NCBI RefSeq assembly: GCF_026341815.1 | Contig: NZ_JAPENX010000003.1 | Location: 1-64,000 of the forward strand | From: Streptomyces sp. NBC_00572 | Lineage (GTDB): Bacteria > Actinomycetota > Actinomycetes > Streptomycetales > Streptomycetaceae | Length of the DNA stretch: 64,000 nt | Direction of reading: 5' to 3' | Shown: in pieces, positions 43,004 through 51,109 of the stretch | Layout of the letters: every line of letters begins with the position of its first letter | Numbering within the stretch: position 1 is the first letter of the stretch | The notes under the pieces: generated by a model | What the model saw: the letters and a program-made list of their open reading frames with translations, nothing else | The model's database searches: none | What the model was told of the DNA's origin: nothing | Program-made: the position numbers and the translations under genes

Positions 43004-43025
43004 CTGTACCTACTGGTATGTACAG
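43004..43025. promoter_or_regulatory. inverted-repeat operator between the SHOCT operon and tetR
   Basis: CTGTAC, 10 bases, GTACAG, ending 7 bases before the TetR ATG. It lies within the 157-bp divergent intergenic region and is likely the site of the TetR-type regulator itself. Confidence 0.6.
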
Positions 43026-43032
43026 TGCGCTC

Positions 43033-43602
43033 ATGAGCACCTCCGAGCGACTGATCGAGGCGACCCGCGAGCTGCTGTGGGAGCGCGGTTACGTGGGGAC
43101 CAGCCCCAAGGCGATCCAGCAGGCGGCCGGGGCGGGCCAGGGCAGCATGTACCACCACTTCGCGGGCAAGCCCGATCTCGCACTCGCTGCGATCCGGCGT
43201 ACGGCCGAGGAGCTGGGAGCGGCGGCCGAGGCCGTCCTGAGCGGCGAGGGCACGGCGTACGCCCGTATCGAGGCCTATCTGCTGCGCGAGCGGGACGTCC
43301 TGCGGGGCTGCCCGGTGGGGCGACTGACGATGGATCCCGACGTGATCGCCGATCCGGTGCTGCGCGCGCCGATCGACGAGGTGCTCGGCAGGCTGCGGGC
43401 CCGGCTCGCCGAGGTCGTCCAGGAGGGCCTGGACAGCGGCGAGTTGCACGGCCCTGGCGACGCCGACGACATCGCGGCGACGGTCGTGGCGACCGTGCAG
43501 GGCGGATATGTACTGGCCCGCGCGACGGGGTCGAGGGCCCCCTTCGACAGCGCCGTGCGGGGGCTGTCGAGCCTGCTCACCCCTCGTACCACCGCCGGCT
43601 GA
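43033..43602 (+). CDS. TetR-family transcriptional regulator
   Basis: 189 residues. The HTH is LIEATRELLWERGYVGTSPK, AIQQAAGAGQGSMYHHFAGK, with a C-terminal ligand domain (RLTMDPDVIADPVLRAPIDE). CPVGRLTMDP and the length fit the group that commonly sits beside DUF4865 genes. It probably controls itself, the SHOCT/ABC operon or the downstream DUF4865 gene through the inverted repeat at 43004-43025. The ATG at 43033 is chosen because it begins directly before the HTH. Confidence 0.92.
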   Translation: MSTSERLIEATRELLWERGYVGTSPKAIQQAAGAGQGSMYHHFAGKPDLALAAIRRTAEELGAAAEAVLSGEGTAYARIEAYLLRERDVLRGCPVGRLTMDPDVIADPVLRAPIDEVLGRLRARLAEVVQEGLDSGELHGPGDADDIAATVVATVQGGYVLARATGSRAPFDSAVRGLSSLLTPRTTAG

Positions 43603-43636
43603 ACAGGCCTTCCACGATGGGCGATCGGAGCCTTCT

Positions 43637-44221
43637 GTGCACGCGATGCAGTACGAGATCAACCTGCCCGCCGACTACGACATGGGAATCATCCGCGAAC
43701 GGGTGGCGACGAAGGGCCATCTCCTCGACGCCTACCCCGGGCTCGGCCTGAAGGCCTACCTGGTGAGGGAGCGGGGGGACTCGTCGCCGGTGAACCAGTA
43801 CGCGCCGTTCTATCTGTGGGCCACCCCTGAGGGCATGAACTCGTTCCTCTGGGGCCCGGGTTTCCAGGGCATCGTGAACGACTTCGGCCGACCGGTGGTG
43901 CAGCACTGGACAGGCCTGTCGTACGAGGAGGGCCCCGCGTCCGGTTCGGCGCCGGGCACGGCGACGCGCCGCAGGAGCCCACTCGGGGAGTCCGGCGCGC
44001 CCGGCGAGGCCGTGGCGGACGCCGTGGCCCGGCATACCCGCGAGGCGCGGCGGGGCGGGGTGGTGGCCTCCGCCCTGGCCGTCGATCCACGCCACTGGGA
44101 ACTGCTCACCTTCACCCTGTGGGCCGACGCGGAAGCGCCCGCCGACGAGGGCGAGCGCTTCCGGGTCCTGCATCTGTCCGCGCCGGGGCGGGGGCAGCTG
44201 GGGCCGGGGCGGCAATGGTGA
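43637..44221 (+). CDS. DUF4865 family protein
   Basis: 194 residues. MQYEINLPADYDMGIIRERV, GLGLKAYLVRERG, QYAPFYLWATPEGMNSFLWG, PGFQGIVNDFGRPVVQHWTG are the conserved DUF4865 features (a monooxygenase-like ferredoxin fold). It is commonly paired with TetR-type genes, as here, 34 bp downstream. GTG 43637 has GGAG at a good distance; ATG 43646 is the alternative. Function unknown. Confidence 0.88.
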   Translation: MHAMQYEINLPADYDMGIIRERVATKGHLLDAYPGLGLKAYLVRERGDSSPVNQYAPFYLWATPEGMNSFLWGPGFQGIVNDFGRPVVQHWTGLSYEEGPASGSAPGTATRRRSPLGESGAPGEAVADAVARHTREARRGGVVASALAVDPRHWELLTFTLWADAEAPADEGERFRVLHLSAPGRGQLGPGRQW

Positions 44222-44224
44222 GCC

Positions 44225-44335
44225 CGGGACCGGGACTTGGTCGACCAGGCGGCGAAGGTGCGCCTGGACCCGGGACTGGTTGACCGGGCGGCAGTGGCGC
44301 GCCTGGCCCCGGGCCTTGGTTGATCAGGCGACGGC
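44225..44335. repeat. 40-bp tandem repeats spanning the methyltransferase stop
   Basis: About 2.7 degenerate copies (starts near 44225, 44265, 44305) of GGACCCGGGACTGGTTGACC-like sequence. The third copy includes the stop (44324-44326) of the leftward methyltransferase gene. Confidence 0.65.
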
Positions 44336-45094
44336 GACGAGCGTCAGGTAGGCCATGCCGAGGACGCGCCGGTAGCCGTTCACCCAGGTCGAGCGCTGCC
44401 GGTCGACGCGCTCCCGGGTCTCTGCGGCGAGCGGGTGGTCGGGGTGGGCGGCCAGCCAGACCTCGGTGTCGTACCGGTAGCCCGACTCGAACTCCTCCCA
44501 CTCCTCCGCGGTCGCCGTCTCGATCCACGCGGGCCGGAATCCGGCCTCGATCGCGAGGTCGACGAGGACGCCGAGGGACGTGTGCTCGTCCGCGGTCGCG
44601 CCGGGCCACATCCCGGCCAGCTCCTCGTCCGTGGGAGTGCGATCCCAGAAGCACTCCCCGAGCACGACATGTCCACCGGGCCTGACGAGACGGCGGAGTT
44701 CGCGCAGGGCGACGGAGAGGTCGTGCGGCTGCTCGGGGTCGAGGAGCGCCTGGCTCGACCCGTGGCAGAGGACCACGTCGACGGGTCCCCGGTCCGTACC
44801 GAGCGCGGACTCCTCGAAGAACTCGACACGGTCGGCGAGACCACGGGACTCGGCGAGGGTCCGGCCACGGGCCAGGTCCTCGGCGTTGATGTCGATCCCC
44901 GCGCCCTTGGCCGCCGGGGCGGCCTCCAGGACACGGAGCAGCAACTCGCCCCAGCCGCAGCCGATGTCGAGCACATCGGCGGGCTCGATGGCGGCGAGCC
45001 GCTCGACCATGCGCGCGGCACGGGCCTCGGAGAGGGGGCTGTGGAAGGTGAGGCTGCCGAGGCGCGGAGGAAGTTCATGATCAGAAATGGTCAT
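44324..45094 (-). CDS. SAM-dependent class I methyltransferase
   Basis: 256 residues. Motif I is VLDIGCGWGELLLRVLEAAP, motif II region is DVVLCHGSSQALLD, and motif III is LVRPGGHVVLGECFWDRTPT. The family is Methyltransf_25-like (UbiE/SmtA type). A C-terminal segment, WLAAHPDHPLAAETRERVDR, is typical of streptomycete members acting on unknown small molecules. ATG 45094 lacks a clear ribosome-binding site, so the longer frame to 45211 cannot be excluded. Monocistronic. Confidence 0.88.
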   Translation of the reverse strand: MTISDHELPPRLGSLTFHSPLSEARAARMVERLAAIEPADVLDIGCGWGELLLRVLEAAPAAKGAGIDINAEDLARGRTLAESRGLADRVEFFEESALGTDRGPVDVVLCHGSSQALLDPEQPHDLSVALRELRRLVRPGGHVVLGECFWDRTPTDEELAGMWPGATADEHTSLGVLVDLAIEAGFRPAWIETATAEEWEEFESGYRYDTEVWLAAHPDHPLAAETRERVDRQRSTWVNGYRRVLGMAYLTLVAVA

Positions 45095-45267
45095 GAGGGG
45101 GAACGGTACGTCGTCCGACCGGCCCTGGCCAGGGGTTTCCGGCCGATGAGGGGCGCGTCGGGGGTTCGTCCCGCCGACTCCGTGGTGATTTCGGCAAGAC
45201 GCCGTCACCAAGTCGTGAAGTTTCTTCGGGACTCTGGAGTTCGGACCGACCGAGCTCGGCCCGGAAC

Positions 45268-45287
45268 AGGTCAGGTCAGGTCAGGTC
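45268..45287. repeat. AGGTC x4 microsatellite
   Basis: Four exact tandem copies of a pentamer, 55 bases upstream of the lipoprotein start. It may lie in the leader or promoter of that gene. Confidence 0.7.
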
Positions 45288-45341
45288 TGATCGGTTCGTC
45301 CAGTACCGCGCCGTGCGCGCTTCTCATCGGGGGACACCGTC

Positions 45342-46019
45342 ATGAGCACCGTCCGCAGATCCGCCGTCGTTCTCGTCGCCCTCTCCGCACTCGCGCTGAC
45401 CGCCTGCGGGCCCGGCGAGGACGGGGCGGCAGGTGGTCCCGAAGCGCCGTCGGCGACTCCGTCGAAGTCCGTGACGCCGACGGACGCACCGACCGCCGCA
45501 CCGACGAAGGCACCCACGACCGCGCCGACCAAGACTCCCACGGGCGCGCCCACGAAGCCCCCGGCCCCCTCGAAGCCTGCGACGCCGTCGGTCGACCCCG
45601 ACTACGACGTGTTCCCCTGCAGCACCTTCGACGTGACCTTCACCGCGACCCTGGCGGAGCCCACGACCAGCAGCTATCTGCTGAAGATCACCAACAAGGG
45701 CAGCAAGCCCTGCCGGGCCCTGGGACACCCGATCGTCACCTTCGGCGTCCTCGACGGGCATGCCGTCGAGCGGGGTCCGGCCCCCGGGATCGAGGACGCG
45801 ATCCGACTCGCGCCGGGACAGTCGGCGTACGCGGGACTCATGGGCGGCCTCAAGGACGGCAAGGGCACGACCGTCGACTCGATCGCGATGACGATGAGCA
45901 CCGACTCCGACCTGGAGCAGAAGCCGCTGAAGGTCTCGACCCCCGGCCTGTACGTGTCGCCGGACAAGAACTCGGTGACCGCGTGGATGACGAACGCGGA
46001 GGACGCCCTCAGCCTCTAA
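45342..46019 (+). CDS. DUF4232-type lipoprotein
   Basis: 225 residues. Signal peptide with lipobox: SAVVLVALSALALTACGPGE (LTAC, lipidated Cys). A Pro/Thr/Ala/Lys-rich linker of about 50 residues (APTKAPTTAPTKTPTG-like repeats) spans the cell wall. The C-terminal domain of about 140 residues resembles DUF4232: YDVFPCSTFDVTFTATLAEP, LLKITNKGSKPCRALGHPIV, two cysteines probably bonded. Function unknown; it would be an Lnt substrate. It is followed one base later by the SRPBCC gene. Confidence 0.88.
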   Translation: MSTVRRSAVVLVALSALALTACGPGEDGAAGGPEAPSATPSKSVTPTDAPTAAPTKAPTTAPTKTPTGAPTKPPAPSKPATPSVDPDYDVFPCSTFDVTFTATLAEPTTSSYLLKITNKGSKPCRALGHPIVTFGVLDGHAVERGPAPGIEDAIRLAPGQSAYAGLMGGLKDGKGTTVDSIAMTMSTDSDLEQKPLKVSTPGLYVSPDKNSVTAWMTNAEDALSL

Positions 46020-46020
46020 C

Positions 46021-46497
46021 GTGGGAGGGGTGTACACCACGCGCGTGTCCCGACATGTCGACGCCCCGCCCTCGGCCGTCTACCGGGCGCTCGTCGACCC
46101 GGAGGCCGTGGCGCGCTGGCGGGTGCCGGACGGGATGACCTGTGAGGTGCACGAATTCGACGCGCGCGAAGGGGGAACCTTCCGCGTCTCGCTCACGTAC
46201 GACACGGCCGACGGCACCGGCAAGTCGGGGGCTCGCACGGACACGTACCACGGGCGCTTCGTGGAGCTGCTCCCCGACGAACGCGTGGTCGAGATCTCCG
46301 AGTTCGAGACGCAGGACCCCGCGCTGCGGGGCCCCATGACCCTCACCGCGACGCTGATCGCACTGGAGGGCGGCACGGACGTGGTCCTCGTTCACGAAGG
46401 GGTGCCCGACGCCGTGCCCGCCGCCGACAACGAGGCGGGCACCCGGATGGCTCTGGAGCGGTTGGCCGCGTTCGCCGAAGGACGCCCGGAGTCGTAA
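46021..46497 (+). CDS. SRPBCC/AHSA1-like protein
   Basis: 158 residues, GTG start. VYTTRVSRHVDAPPSAVYRA, LVDPEAVARWRVPDGMTCEV, and EGGTFRVSLTYD--DGTGKSG followed by YHGRFVELLPDERVVEISEF and DVVLVHEGVPDAVPAADNEA are the AHSA1/START-like features. Function unknown. It begins one base after the lipoprotein stop, so the two form a transcription unit. Confidence 0.88.
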   Translation: MGGVYTTRVSRHVDAPPSAVYRALVDPEAVARWRVPDGMTCEVHEFDAREGGTFRVSLTYDTADGTGKSGARTDTYHGRFVELLPDERVVEISEFETQDPALRGPMTLTATLIALEGGTDVVLVHEGVPDAVPAADNEAGTRMALERLAAFAEGRPES

Positions 46498-46519
46498 CCC
46501 CGCTCGTACGGGAGCGGGG
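46498..46519. terminator. bidirectional terminator
   Basis: An 8-bp CCCCGCTC stem with a 6-base loop between the stops of the convergent SRPBCC and ROK genes. Confidence 0.65.
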
Positions 46520-46531
46520 GCCGGGCCCGGT

Positions 46532-47758
46532 TCAGACCGGCTCGCGGCTCAGTGCCGCCAGTGGATCGTCGAGGACCGGCTGCCACGCCAGCTCGGCGGC
46601 GCCGACGAGGCTGTTGTGGTCCAGGGTGCAGGGGAGGATCGGCACTCCCCCGCTGCGGCCCCACAGGCTTCGGTCGGCGACGACCGCGCGGAGCCGCTCC
46701 GGGTCGGCGTCGAGGAGCTCGCGGTGCAGGCCTCCGAGGATGATCCGGTCCGGGTTGAGGATGTTCACCAGGCCCGCGAGGCCTAGCCCCAGACGGTCGA
46801 TCAGCTCCCCGACGGCCACGCGTACGCCCGGGTCGTCGGGGCTCGTGCGCAGCAGGTCGCGGGCCTGCTGGAGCAGGGACAGCTCGGGGCCGGGGGCGCG
46901 GCCCGCGGCCGTCAGGAAGGCCAGCGGGTCGGTCTCGACGTCCAGGCAGCCTCGGCTGCCGCAGTGGCAGGCCCGGCCCTCCGGGTTCACCGTGAGGTGG
47001 CCGACCTCCAGGGCGAGGCCCGCGCTGCCGGTGTGCAGGCGACCGTCCAGGACGAGCGCGCCACCGACGCCCCGGTGGCCGGTGGCCACGCAGAGCAGGT
47101 CGCGGGCGCCGCGCCCCGCGCCGTGGCGGTGCTCGGCGAGGGCGGCGAGGTTCACGTCGTTGCCGGTGAACGCGGGGCCTTCGATGCCGGCGGCCCGTAC
47201 CTGTTCGGCGAAGATCTCCCGGACCTGCGCCCCGGCGGGCCAGGCGAGGTGCAGCGGGTTCAGCGCCGTGCCCTCGGGCTCGGCCACGGCCGAGGGGGCG
47301 GCGAGGCCCGCGCCGACGCAGCGGCGGCCGCTCTCCCTGAGCAGCGCGGCTCCGGCCTCGACCACCTCGCCGAGGACCTGGGCCGGGTCGGCGGAGACGG
47401 TGACACAGCCGGGAACGGTGGCCACGATGGTGCCGCCGAGACCGACGAGAGCGGCGCGGAAGCCGTCGGCGTGGACCTGGGCGGCGAGGGCGACGGGGCC
47501 CTTCTCGTCGACGGCGAGACGGTGGGAGGGCCGGCCCTGGGAGCCTGCGGCGGCGCCGGGGTTGGAGTCCACGCGGATGAGGCCGAGGGCCTCCAGCTCG
47601 GCGGCGACCGCGCCGGCGGTGGCCCTCGTGACACCTAGTTCGGCGGTGAGGACGGCCCTGGTCGGCGCCCTGCCGGTGTGCACCAGTTCCAGCGCCGGGC
47701 CGAGCGCGTTGCGCCCCCTGTCCAGCCGTGTCCGGGTCGTCGTCGCCTTGCCGTTCAT
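46532..47758 (-). CDS. ROK-family transcriptional regulator
   Basis: 408 residues. The N-terminal winged HTH (ELVHTGRAPTRAVLTAELGV, TRATAGAVAAELEALGLIRV) is followed by a sugar-kinase-like ROK domain: LAAQVHADGFRAALVGLGGT, AGLAAPSAVAEPEG, FTGNDVNLAALAEHRHGAGR, EVGHLTVNPEGRACHCGSRG and CLDVET. The Cys-His motif CHCGSRGC binds structural zinc. It probably responds to a sugar and represses a transport or catabolic operon; the MFS gene at 48579 is the nearest candidate. Confidence 0.93.
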   Translation of the reverse strand: MNGKATTTRTRLDRGRNALGPALELVHTGRAPTRAVLTAELGVTRATAGAVAAELEALGLIRVDSNPGAAAGSQGRPSHRLAVDEKGPVALAAQVHADGFRAALVGLGGTIVATVPGCVTVSADPAQVLGEVVEAGAALLRESGRRCVGAGLAAPSAVAEPEGTALNPLHLAWPAGAQVREIFAEQVRAAGIEGPAFTGNDVNLAALAEHRHGAGRGARDLLCVATGHRGVGGALVLDGRLHTGSAGLALEVGHLTVNPEGRACHCGSRGCLDVETDPLAFLTAAGRAPGPELSLLQQARDLLRTSPDDPGVRVAVGELIDRLGLGLAGLVNILNPDRIILGGLHRELLDADPERLRAVVADRSLWGRSGGVPILPCTLDHNSLVGAAELAWQPVLDDPLAALSREPV

Positions 47759-47857
47759 GGGGGCGAGTCTCCCATGATCGAGGGGTGGGGTGTCCCCCTG
47801 GGCGCCTCCCCCGGGGGCGTGGGGGTTTCCCCTGGCCGCCCCCCTCAGGAGCGTGGG

Positions 47858-47889
47858 ACGTCCCCAAGGGCGGTCCCCCTTGGGGACGT
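47858..47889. other. strong hairpin upstream of the ROK gene
   Basis: A perfect 13-bp stem (ACGTCCCCAAGGG) with a 6-base loop, within a C-rich stretch (47770-47900) carrying several similar GTCCCC/GGGGAC words. It could be a terminator for the secreted-protein gene to the right or part of the ROK regulatory region. Confidence 0.5.
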
Positions 47890-48030
47890 GGGTGTCGCCC
47901 GCCGTGGTCCGGCCGTGGGGGCCGCTCCGGAACCGTACGTAGCCGACCGGCCCGCCCTGCGGCCCCGGCCTCCGGAGTGGGTCGGCTCGGGCGAGGGCTG
48001 CGCCGTCGCCCGAACCGGGGTGGCGTCAGG

Positions 48031-48264
48031 TCAGTGGGCGCCGAGGTAGGCGAACTCCTCGCCCTCTTCCCAGCCCTTCTCCGAACACGAACCGGTGAAG
48101 ATCGTTCCGTACACGGACGGCACGCCCGCAACCGCGCAGTGCGAGCTGAAGCCCGCGCCGCCGGCGGAGCCGTGCCCCAGCCCGACTCCGTCGTTGGCGA
48201 GCGCGGCACCGGCGCCGCCCAGCAGAATGCCCACGGCCAGGACAGACGCGGCGAGAGAACGCAT
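48031..48264 (-). CDS. small secreted protein
   Basis: 77 residues. The signal peptide MRSLAASVLAVGILLGGAGA, followed by ALA, gives a predicted cleavage after AALA. The mature part is about 53 residues: NDGVGLGHGSAGGAGFSSHC, AVAGVPSVYGTIFTGSCSEK, GWEEGEEFAYLGAH, with two Cys residues that could form one disulfide. It resembles no named family that I can recall. It is leftward, between the ROK gene and the MFS promoter. Confidence 0.7.
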   Translation of the reverse strand: MRSLAASVLAVGILLGGAGAALANDGVGLGHGSAGGAGFSSHCAVAGVPSVYGTIFTGSCSEKGWEEGEEFAYLGAH

Positions 48265-48578
48265 AGCTACTCCTCAAGATCTCGGAATGACGTGCCAGAA
48301 GGTGCTCGTCTGCCGGTCAAACGTCCGGGGAAATGGCGAGACACGGCGTCTCACTCCAATGCCGGGCAGCCGGATCCCGGGGTCGCGCGAGCGCAGAAAC
48401 GATGTTCCTCAGCAGCCCGTTGAGGATCACCGTCACCTCGATGACCTGGGCTTTGTCACCCGGACGGCGTGCACGGCGGACAGGAGCGCGGCCAGTCGGC
48501 GTCGACGATCAAGGGCCGACTTCGGGTTCACCCGCCGCTCACTTGATTACGGCCGGGGGATCCCCCTATCCTGAGTTT
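48265..48578. other. 314-bp divergent intergenic region
   Basis: Separates the secreted-protein gene from the MFS gene. It contains the leaderless promoter described at 48543-48572 and presumably the promoter of the secreted-protein gene. Nothing else is recognised. Confidence 0.5.
48543..48572 (+). promoter_or_regulatory. promoter of the MFS gene (leaderless transcript)
   Basis: TTGATT (48543-48548), an 18-bp spacer, TATCCT (48567-48572), with the GTG start codon at 48579, where transcription should begin. No ribosome-binding site precedes the GTG, consistent with leaderless translation. The inverted word TACTAAACAAAGTA just inside the gene could be an operator. Confidence 0.55.
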
Positions 48579-49808
48579 GTGCCGCTACTAAACAAAGTAC
48601 GGACGGCCGTTCCGGGGGGCTTCGGCGGAGACACCGCCACCCACCCCCTGTCCCGCCTCCGCGTCGCCCTGACCCTCTTCTTCGCCCTCGACGGTTTCCT
48701 GTTCGCCGGCTGGGTCGTCCGCATCCCCGCCGTCAAGCAGCAGACGGGCGCCTCGGCCGGTGACCTCGGCCTCGCCCTTCTCGGGGTGTCCGCCGGCGCC
48801 GTGATCACCATGACGCTGACCGGGCGGCTCTGCCGCCGTTACGGCTCCCACGTGGTCACCGTCGCCACCGCCGTACTCCTGTCGCTGTCGGTCGCCCTGC
48901 CCGCGCTCACCCGGTCGCCGCTCGCTCTGGGGCTCGTACTGCTCGTGTTCGGCGCCGCGTACGGCGGGATCAACGTCGCCATGAACAGCGCCGCCGTGGA
49001 TCTCGTGACCGCCCTCCGGCGCCCGGTGATGCCCAGTTTCCACGCCGCCTTCAGCCTCGGCGGCATGATCGGGGCGGGGCTCGGCGGGCTGCTCGCCGGG
49101 GGCCTCTCCCCGACCGCCCATCTGCTGGGGCTGACCGGGGTCGGGCTGGTGCTCACCGCCGTCGCCGGGCCCGTACTCCTGCGCCATCCCGCCCCTGCCC
49201 CGCCGCCCGAATCCCTGCCGCCCACGGCCGGCGCGGAGGGCGGGCGGTCCGGCGGATCGCGACGCATCGTGCTCGTCTTCGGTGTGATCGCGCTGTGCAC
49301 GGCGTACGGCGAAGGGGCACTCGCCGACTGGGGCGCCCTCCACCTGGAGCAGGACCTCGGCGCACACCCGGGGGTGGCCGCCGCCGGGTACTCCGTGTTC
49401 GCGCTGACCATGACCGCCGGGCGTCTCTCCGGTACGGCCCTGCTCGAACGCCTCGGCCAGACACGGACCCTGGTCCTCGGTGGCGCCACGGCCGCTGCCG
49501 GGATGCTGCTCGGCGCGCTCGCGCCGAGCGTCTGGGCCACGCTGCTCGGCTTCGCGATCACCGGTCTCGGTCTGGCCAACATCTTCCCCGTCGCCGTGGC
49601 CCGCGCCGGTGCCGTCGCCGGTCCCGGCGGGGTGGCGACCGCGTCCACGCTCGGTTACGGGGGCATGCTGCTCGGCCCGCCGTCCATCGGGTTCCTCGCC
49701 GACTGGTTCTCCCTTCCGGTGGCCCTCACGACGGTCGCCGTGCTCGCCGCCGGTGCCGCCGTCATGGGCTACTGGGCGCGGAACGCCGGAGCCCCTCGGG
49801 TGAGTTGA
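48579..49808 (+). CDS. MFS transporter
   Basis: 409 residues, 12 helices predicted. FALDGFLFAGWVVRIPAVKQ, LTGRLCRRYGSHVVTVATAV (loop 2-3 motif), AAYGGINVAMNSAAVDLVTA, PVMPSFHAAFSLGGMIGAGL. This set (inner-membrane YbjJ-like) is widespread with unknown substrate, and ROK regulators are often nearby. A GTG start follows a promoter directly, suggesting leaderless translation. Confidence 0.88.
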   Translation: MPLLNKVRTAVPGGFGGDTATHPLSRLRVALTLFFALDGFLFAGWVVRIPAVKQQTGASAGDLGLALLGVSAGAVITMTLTGRLCRRYGSHVVTVATAVLLSLSVALPALTRSPLALGLVLLVFGAAYGGINVAMNSAAVDLVTALRRPVMPSFHAAFSLGGMIGAGLGGLLAGGLSPTAHLLGLTGVGLVLTAVAGPVLLRHPAPAPPPESLPPTAGAEGGRSGGSRRIVLVFGVIALCTAYGEGALADWGALHLEQDLGAHPGVAAAGYSVFALTMTAGRLSGTALLERLGQTRTLVLGGATAAAGMLLGALAPSVWATLLGFAITGLGLANIFPVAVARAGAVAGPGGVATASTLGYGGMLLGPPSIGFLADWFSLPVALTTVAVLAAGAAVMGYWARNAGAPRVS

Positions 49809-49843
49809 GCTCGCGACGCGTCCAGGGCTGCGAGAATTCGCTC

Positions 49844-50611
49844 ATGGACGCTTCGAACGGGGGAACGTTGAAGATCGCGGAGTACATCGACGTCTTGGAG
49901 ACGGCCGGCCGGGCCCTTGCGGTGGCGGCGGCCGAAGCCGGGCCGGACGCGGAGGTGCCGACCTGTCCCGGGTGGCGGGTCCGGGACCTCCTCCGGCACA
50001 CCTCGATGGTGCACCGCTGGGCCACGGATCTCGTGGTCGAGGCACACACCACGTACCGGCCGGACGGTGGCGAGACCACACTCGACGGCGACGAGCTGCT
50101 GGCGTTTTTCCGCGAGGGCCACGCGGCTCTCGTCGCCGCCCTGCGGGCGGCGCCGGAGTCCCTGGAGTGCTGGACCTTCCTGCCCGCACCCTCGCCGCTC
50201 ACCTTCTGGGCGCGGCGGCAGGCGCACGAGACCACCGTCCATCGCGCGGACGCCGAGTCGGCTCTCACGGCAGGACCGGGGCCGGTGGAGTCGTCGGTCG
50301 CCGTCGACGGCATCGACGAGCTGCTGCTCCATTTCCACGGCCGGGACCGCAGCCGGGTGCGGACGGCCGGGCCCCGGACGCTGCGGGTGCGGGCGACCGA
50401 CACGGGCGAGGTGTGGACGGTACGGCTTTCGGCGACGGAGCCGCCGCGGACCGAGCGGGGCGACGGCGCGACGGGGGCGGTGGACGCCGAACTCGTCGGG
50501 GCCGCCGACCGGCTGTACCTCGCGCTGTGGAACCGGCTGCCCTTCGACGCCATGACGTTCACGGGCGACGAGGAGATCGCGCGGGTGTGGCGCGAGACCT
50601 CCGGGGTCTGA
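49844..50611 (+). CDS. mycothiol-dependent maleylpyruvate isomerase-family protein
   Basis: 255 residues. The N-terminal DinB/MDMPI-type four-helix domain contains EVPTCPGWRVRDLLRHTSMV, HRWATDLVV, and FWARRQAHETTVHRADAESA, the metal-ligating His/Glu/His set (H-x3-E-x3-H-like). A smaller C-terminal domain follows. The enzymes use mycothiol, the actinobacterial thiol; substrate unknown. It follows the MFS gene by 35 bp in the same direction. Confidence 0.9.
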   Translation: MDASNGGTLKIAEYIDVLETAGRALAVAAAEAGPDAEVPTCPGWRVRDLLRHTSMVHRWATDLVVEAHTTYRPDGGETTLDGDELLAFFREGHAALVAALRAAPESLECWTFLPAPSPLTFWARRQAHETTVHRADAESALTAGPGPVESSVAVDGIDELLLHFHGRDRSRVRTAGPRTLRVRATDTGEVWTVRLSATEPPRTERGDGATGAVDAELVGAADRLYLALWNRLPFDAMTFTGDEEIARVWRETSGV

Positions 50612-50623
50612 ACCCCGGACGGC

Positions 50624-51022
50624 TCAGGCCGTCCCGTCCAGCATCCGGGTCAGTACGTCACGCTGGAGCGGCCGTACCTCGGTATGGCGCGCGAGGCCCT
50701 TGTCGGTCAGCTTCACCTGGACGCCCCGCCGGTCCTCGGCGCACATCCCCCGCAGGACCAGGCCGTCCTTCTCCAGGCGTGCGATCAGCCGGGAGAGGGC
50801 GCTCTGACTGAGATGGACGCGCCCGGCCAGCTCCTGGACGCGCCAGGAGGCCGGGCCGTCCTCCGCCGCGCCCTCGGCGAGGACGTCGAGGACCTCGAAG
50901 TCGCTGGCACCGAGTCCGTAAGGATGGAGCGCCCGGTCGAGCTCACAGGTCGTACGGGCGTGCAGGGCGAGGACGTCACGCCACTCGTCCACGAGCGCGC
51001 GTTCGGACTTGTTCGCTGCCAT
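50624..51022 (-). CDS. MarR-family transcriptional regulator
   Basis: 132 residues. The winged-helix core is LGASDFEVLDVLAEGAAEDG, WRVQELAGRVHLSQSALSRL, IARLEKDGLVLRGMCAEDRR, GVQVKLTDKGLA. It is divergent from the drug-exporter gene and separated by 87 bp that contain the palindrome at 51065-51084. It very likely represses that exporter and itself and responds to an aromatic or lipophilic compound. Confidence 0.93.
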   Translation of the reverse strand: MAANKSERALVDEWRDVLALHARTTCELDRALHPYGLGASDFEVLDVLAEGAAEDGPASWRVQELAGRVHLSQSALSRLIARLEKDGLVLRGMCAEDRRGVQVKLTDKGLARHTEVRPLQRDVLTRMLDGTA

Positions 51023-51064
51023 GGCCGCACGTTAGCAGAGACGACCCCTTTTGTTGCATGGGAA

Positions 51065-51084
51065 TTAAATGCGCTTGCATTCAA
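51065..51084. promoter_or_regulatory. MarR-type operator overlapping the exporter promoter
   Basis: TTAAATGC-GCTT-GCATTCAA, an 8-base imperfect inverted repeat in an AT-rich island. A further TGCATGTGCAT word follows. It covers the -35 box of the exporter promoter. Confidence 0.6.
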
Positions 51085-51102
51085 TGCATGTGCATGTACT
51101 GT
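51075..51102 (+). promoter_or_regulatory. promoter of the DHA2-type exporter gene
   Basis: TTGCAT (51075-51080), a 16-bp spacer, TACTGT (51097-51102). The ATG at 51110 is 8 bases downstream, with no ribosome-binding site, so the mRNA may be leaderless or nearly so. Confidence 0.5.
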
Positions 51103-51109
51103 CCTGCCC

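Noticed and set aside
45268..45287. AGGTC x4 as a regulatory site
   Set aside because: It is an exact microsatellite without symmetry. Recorded as a repeat only.
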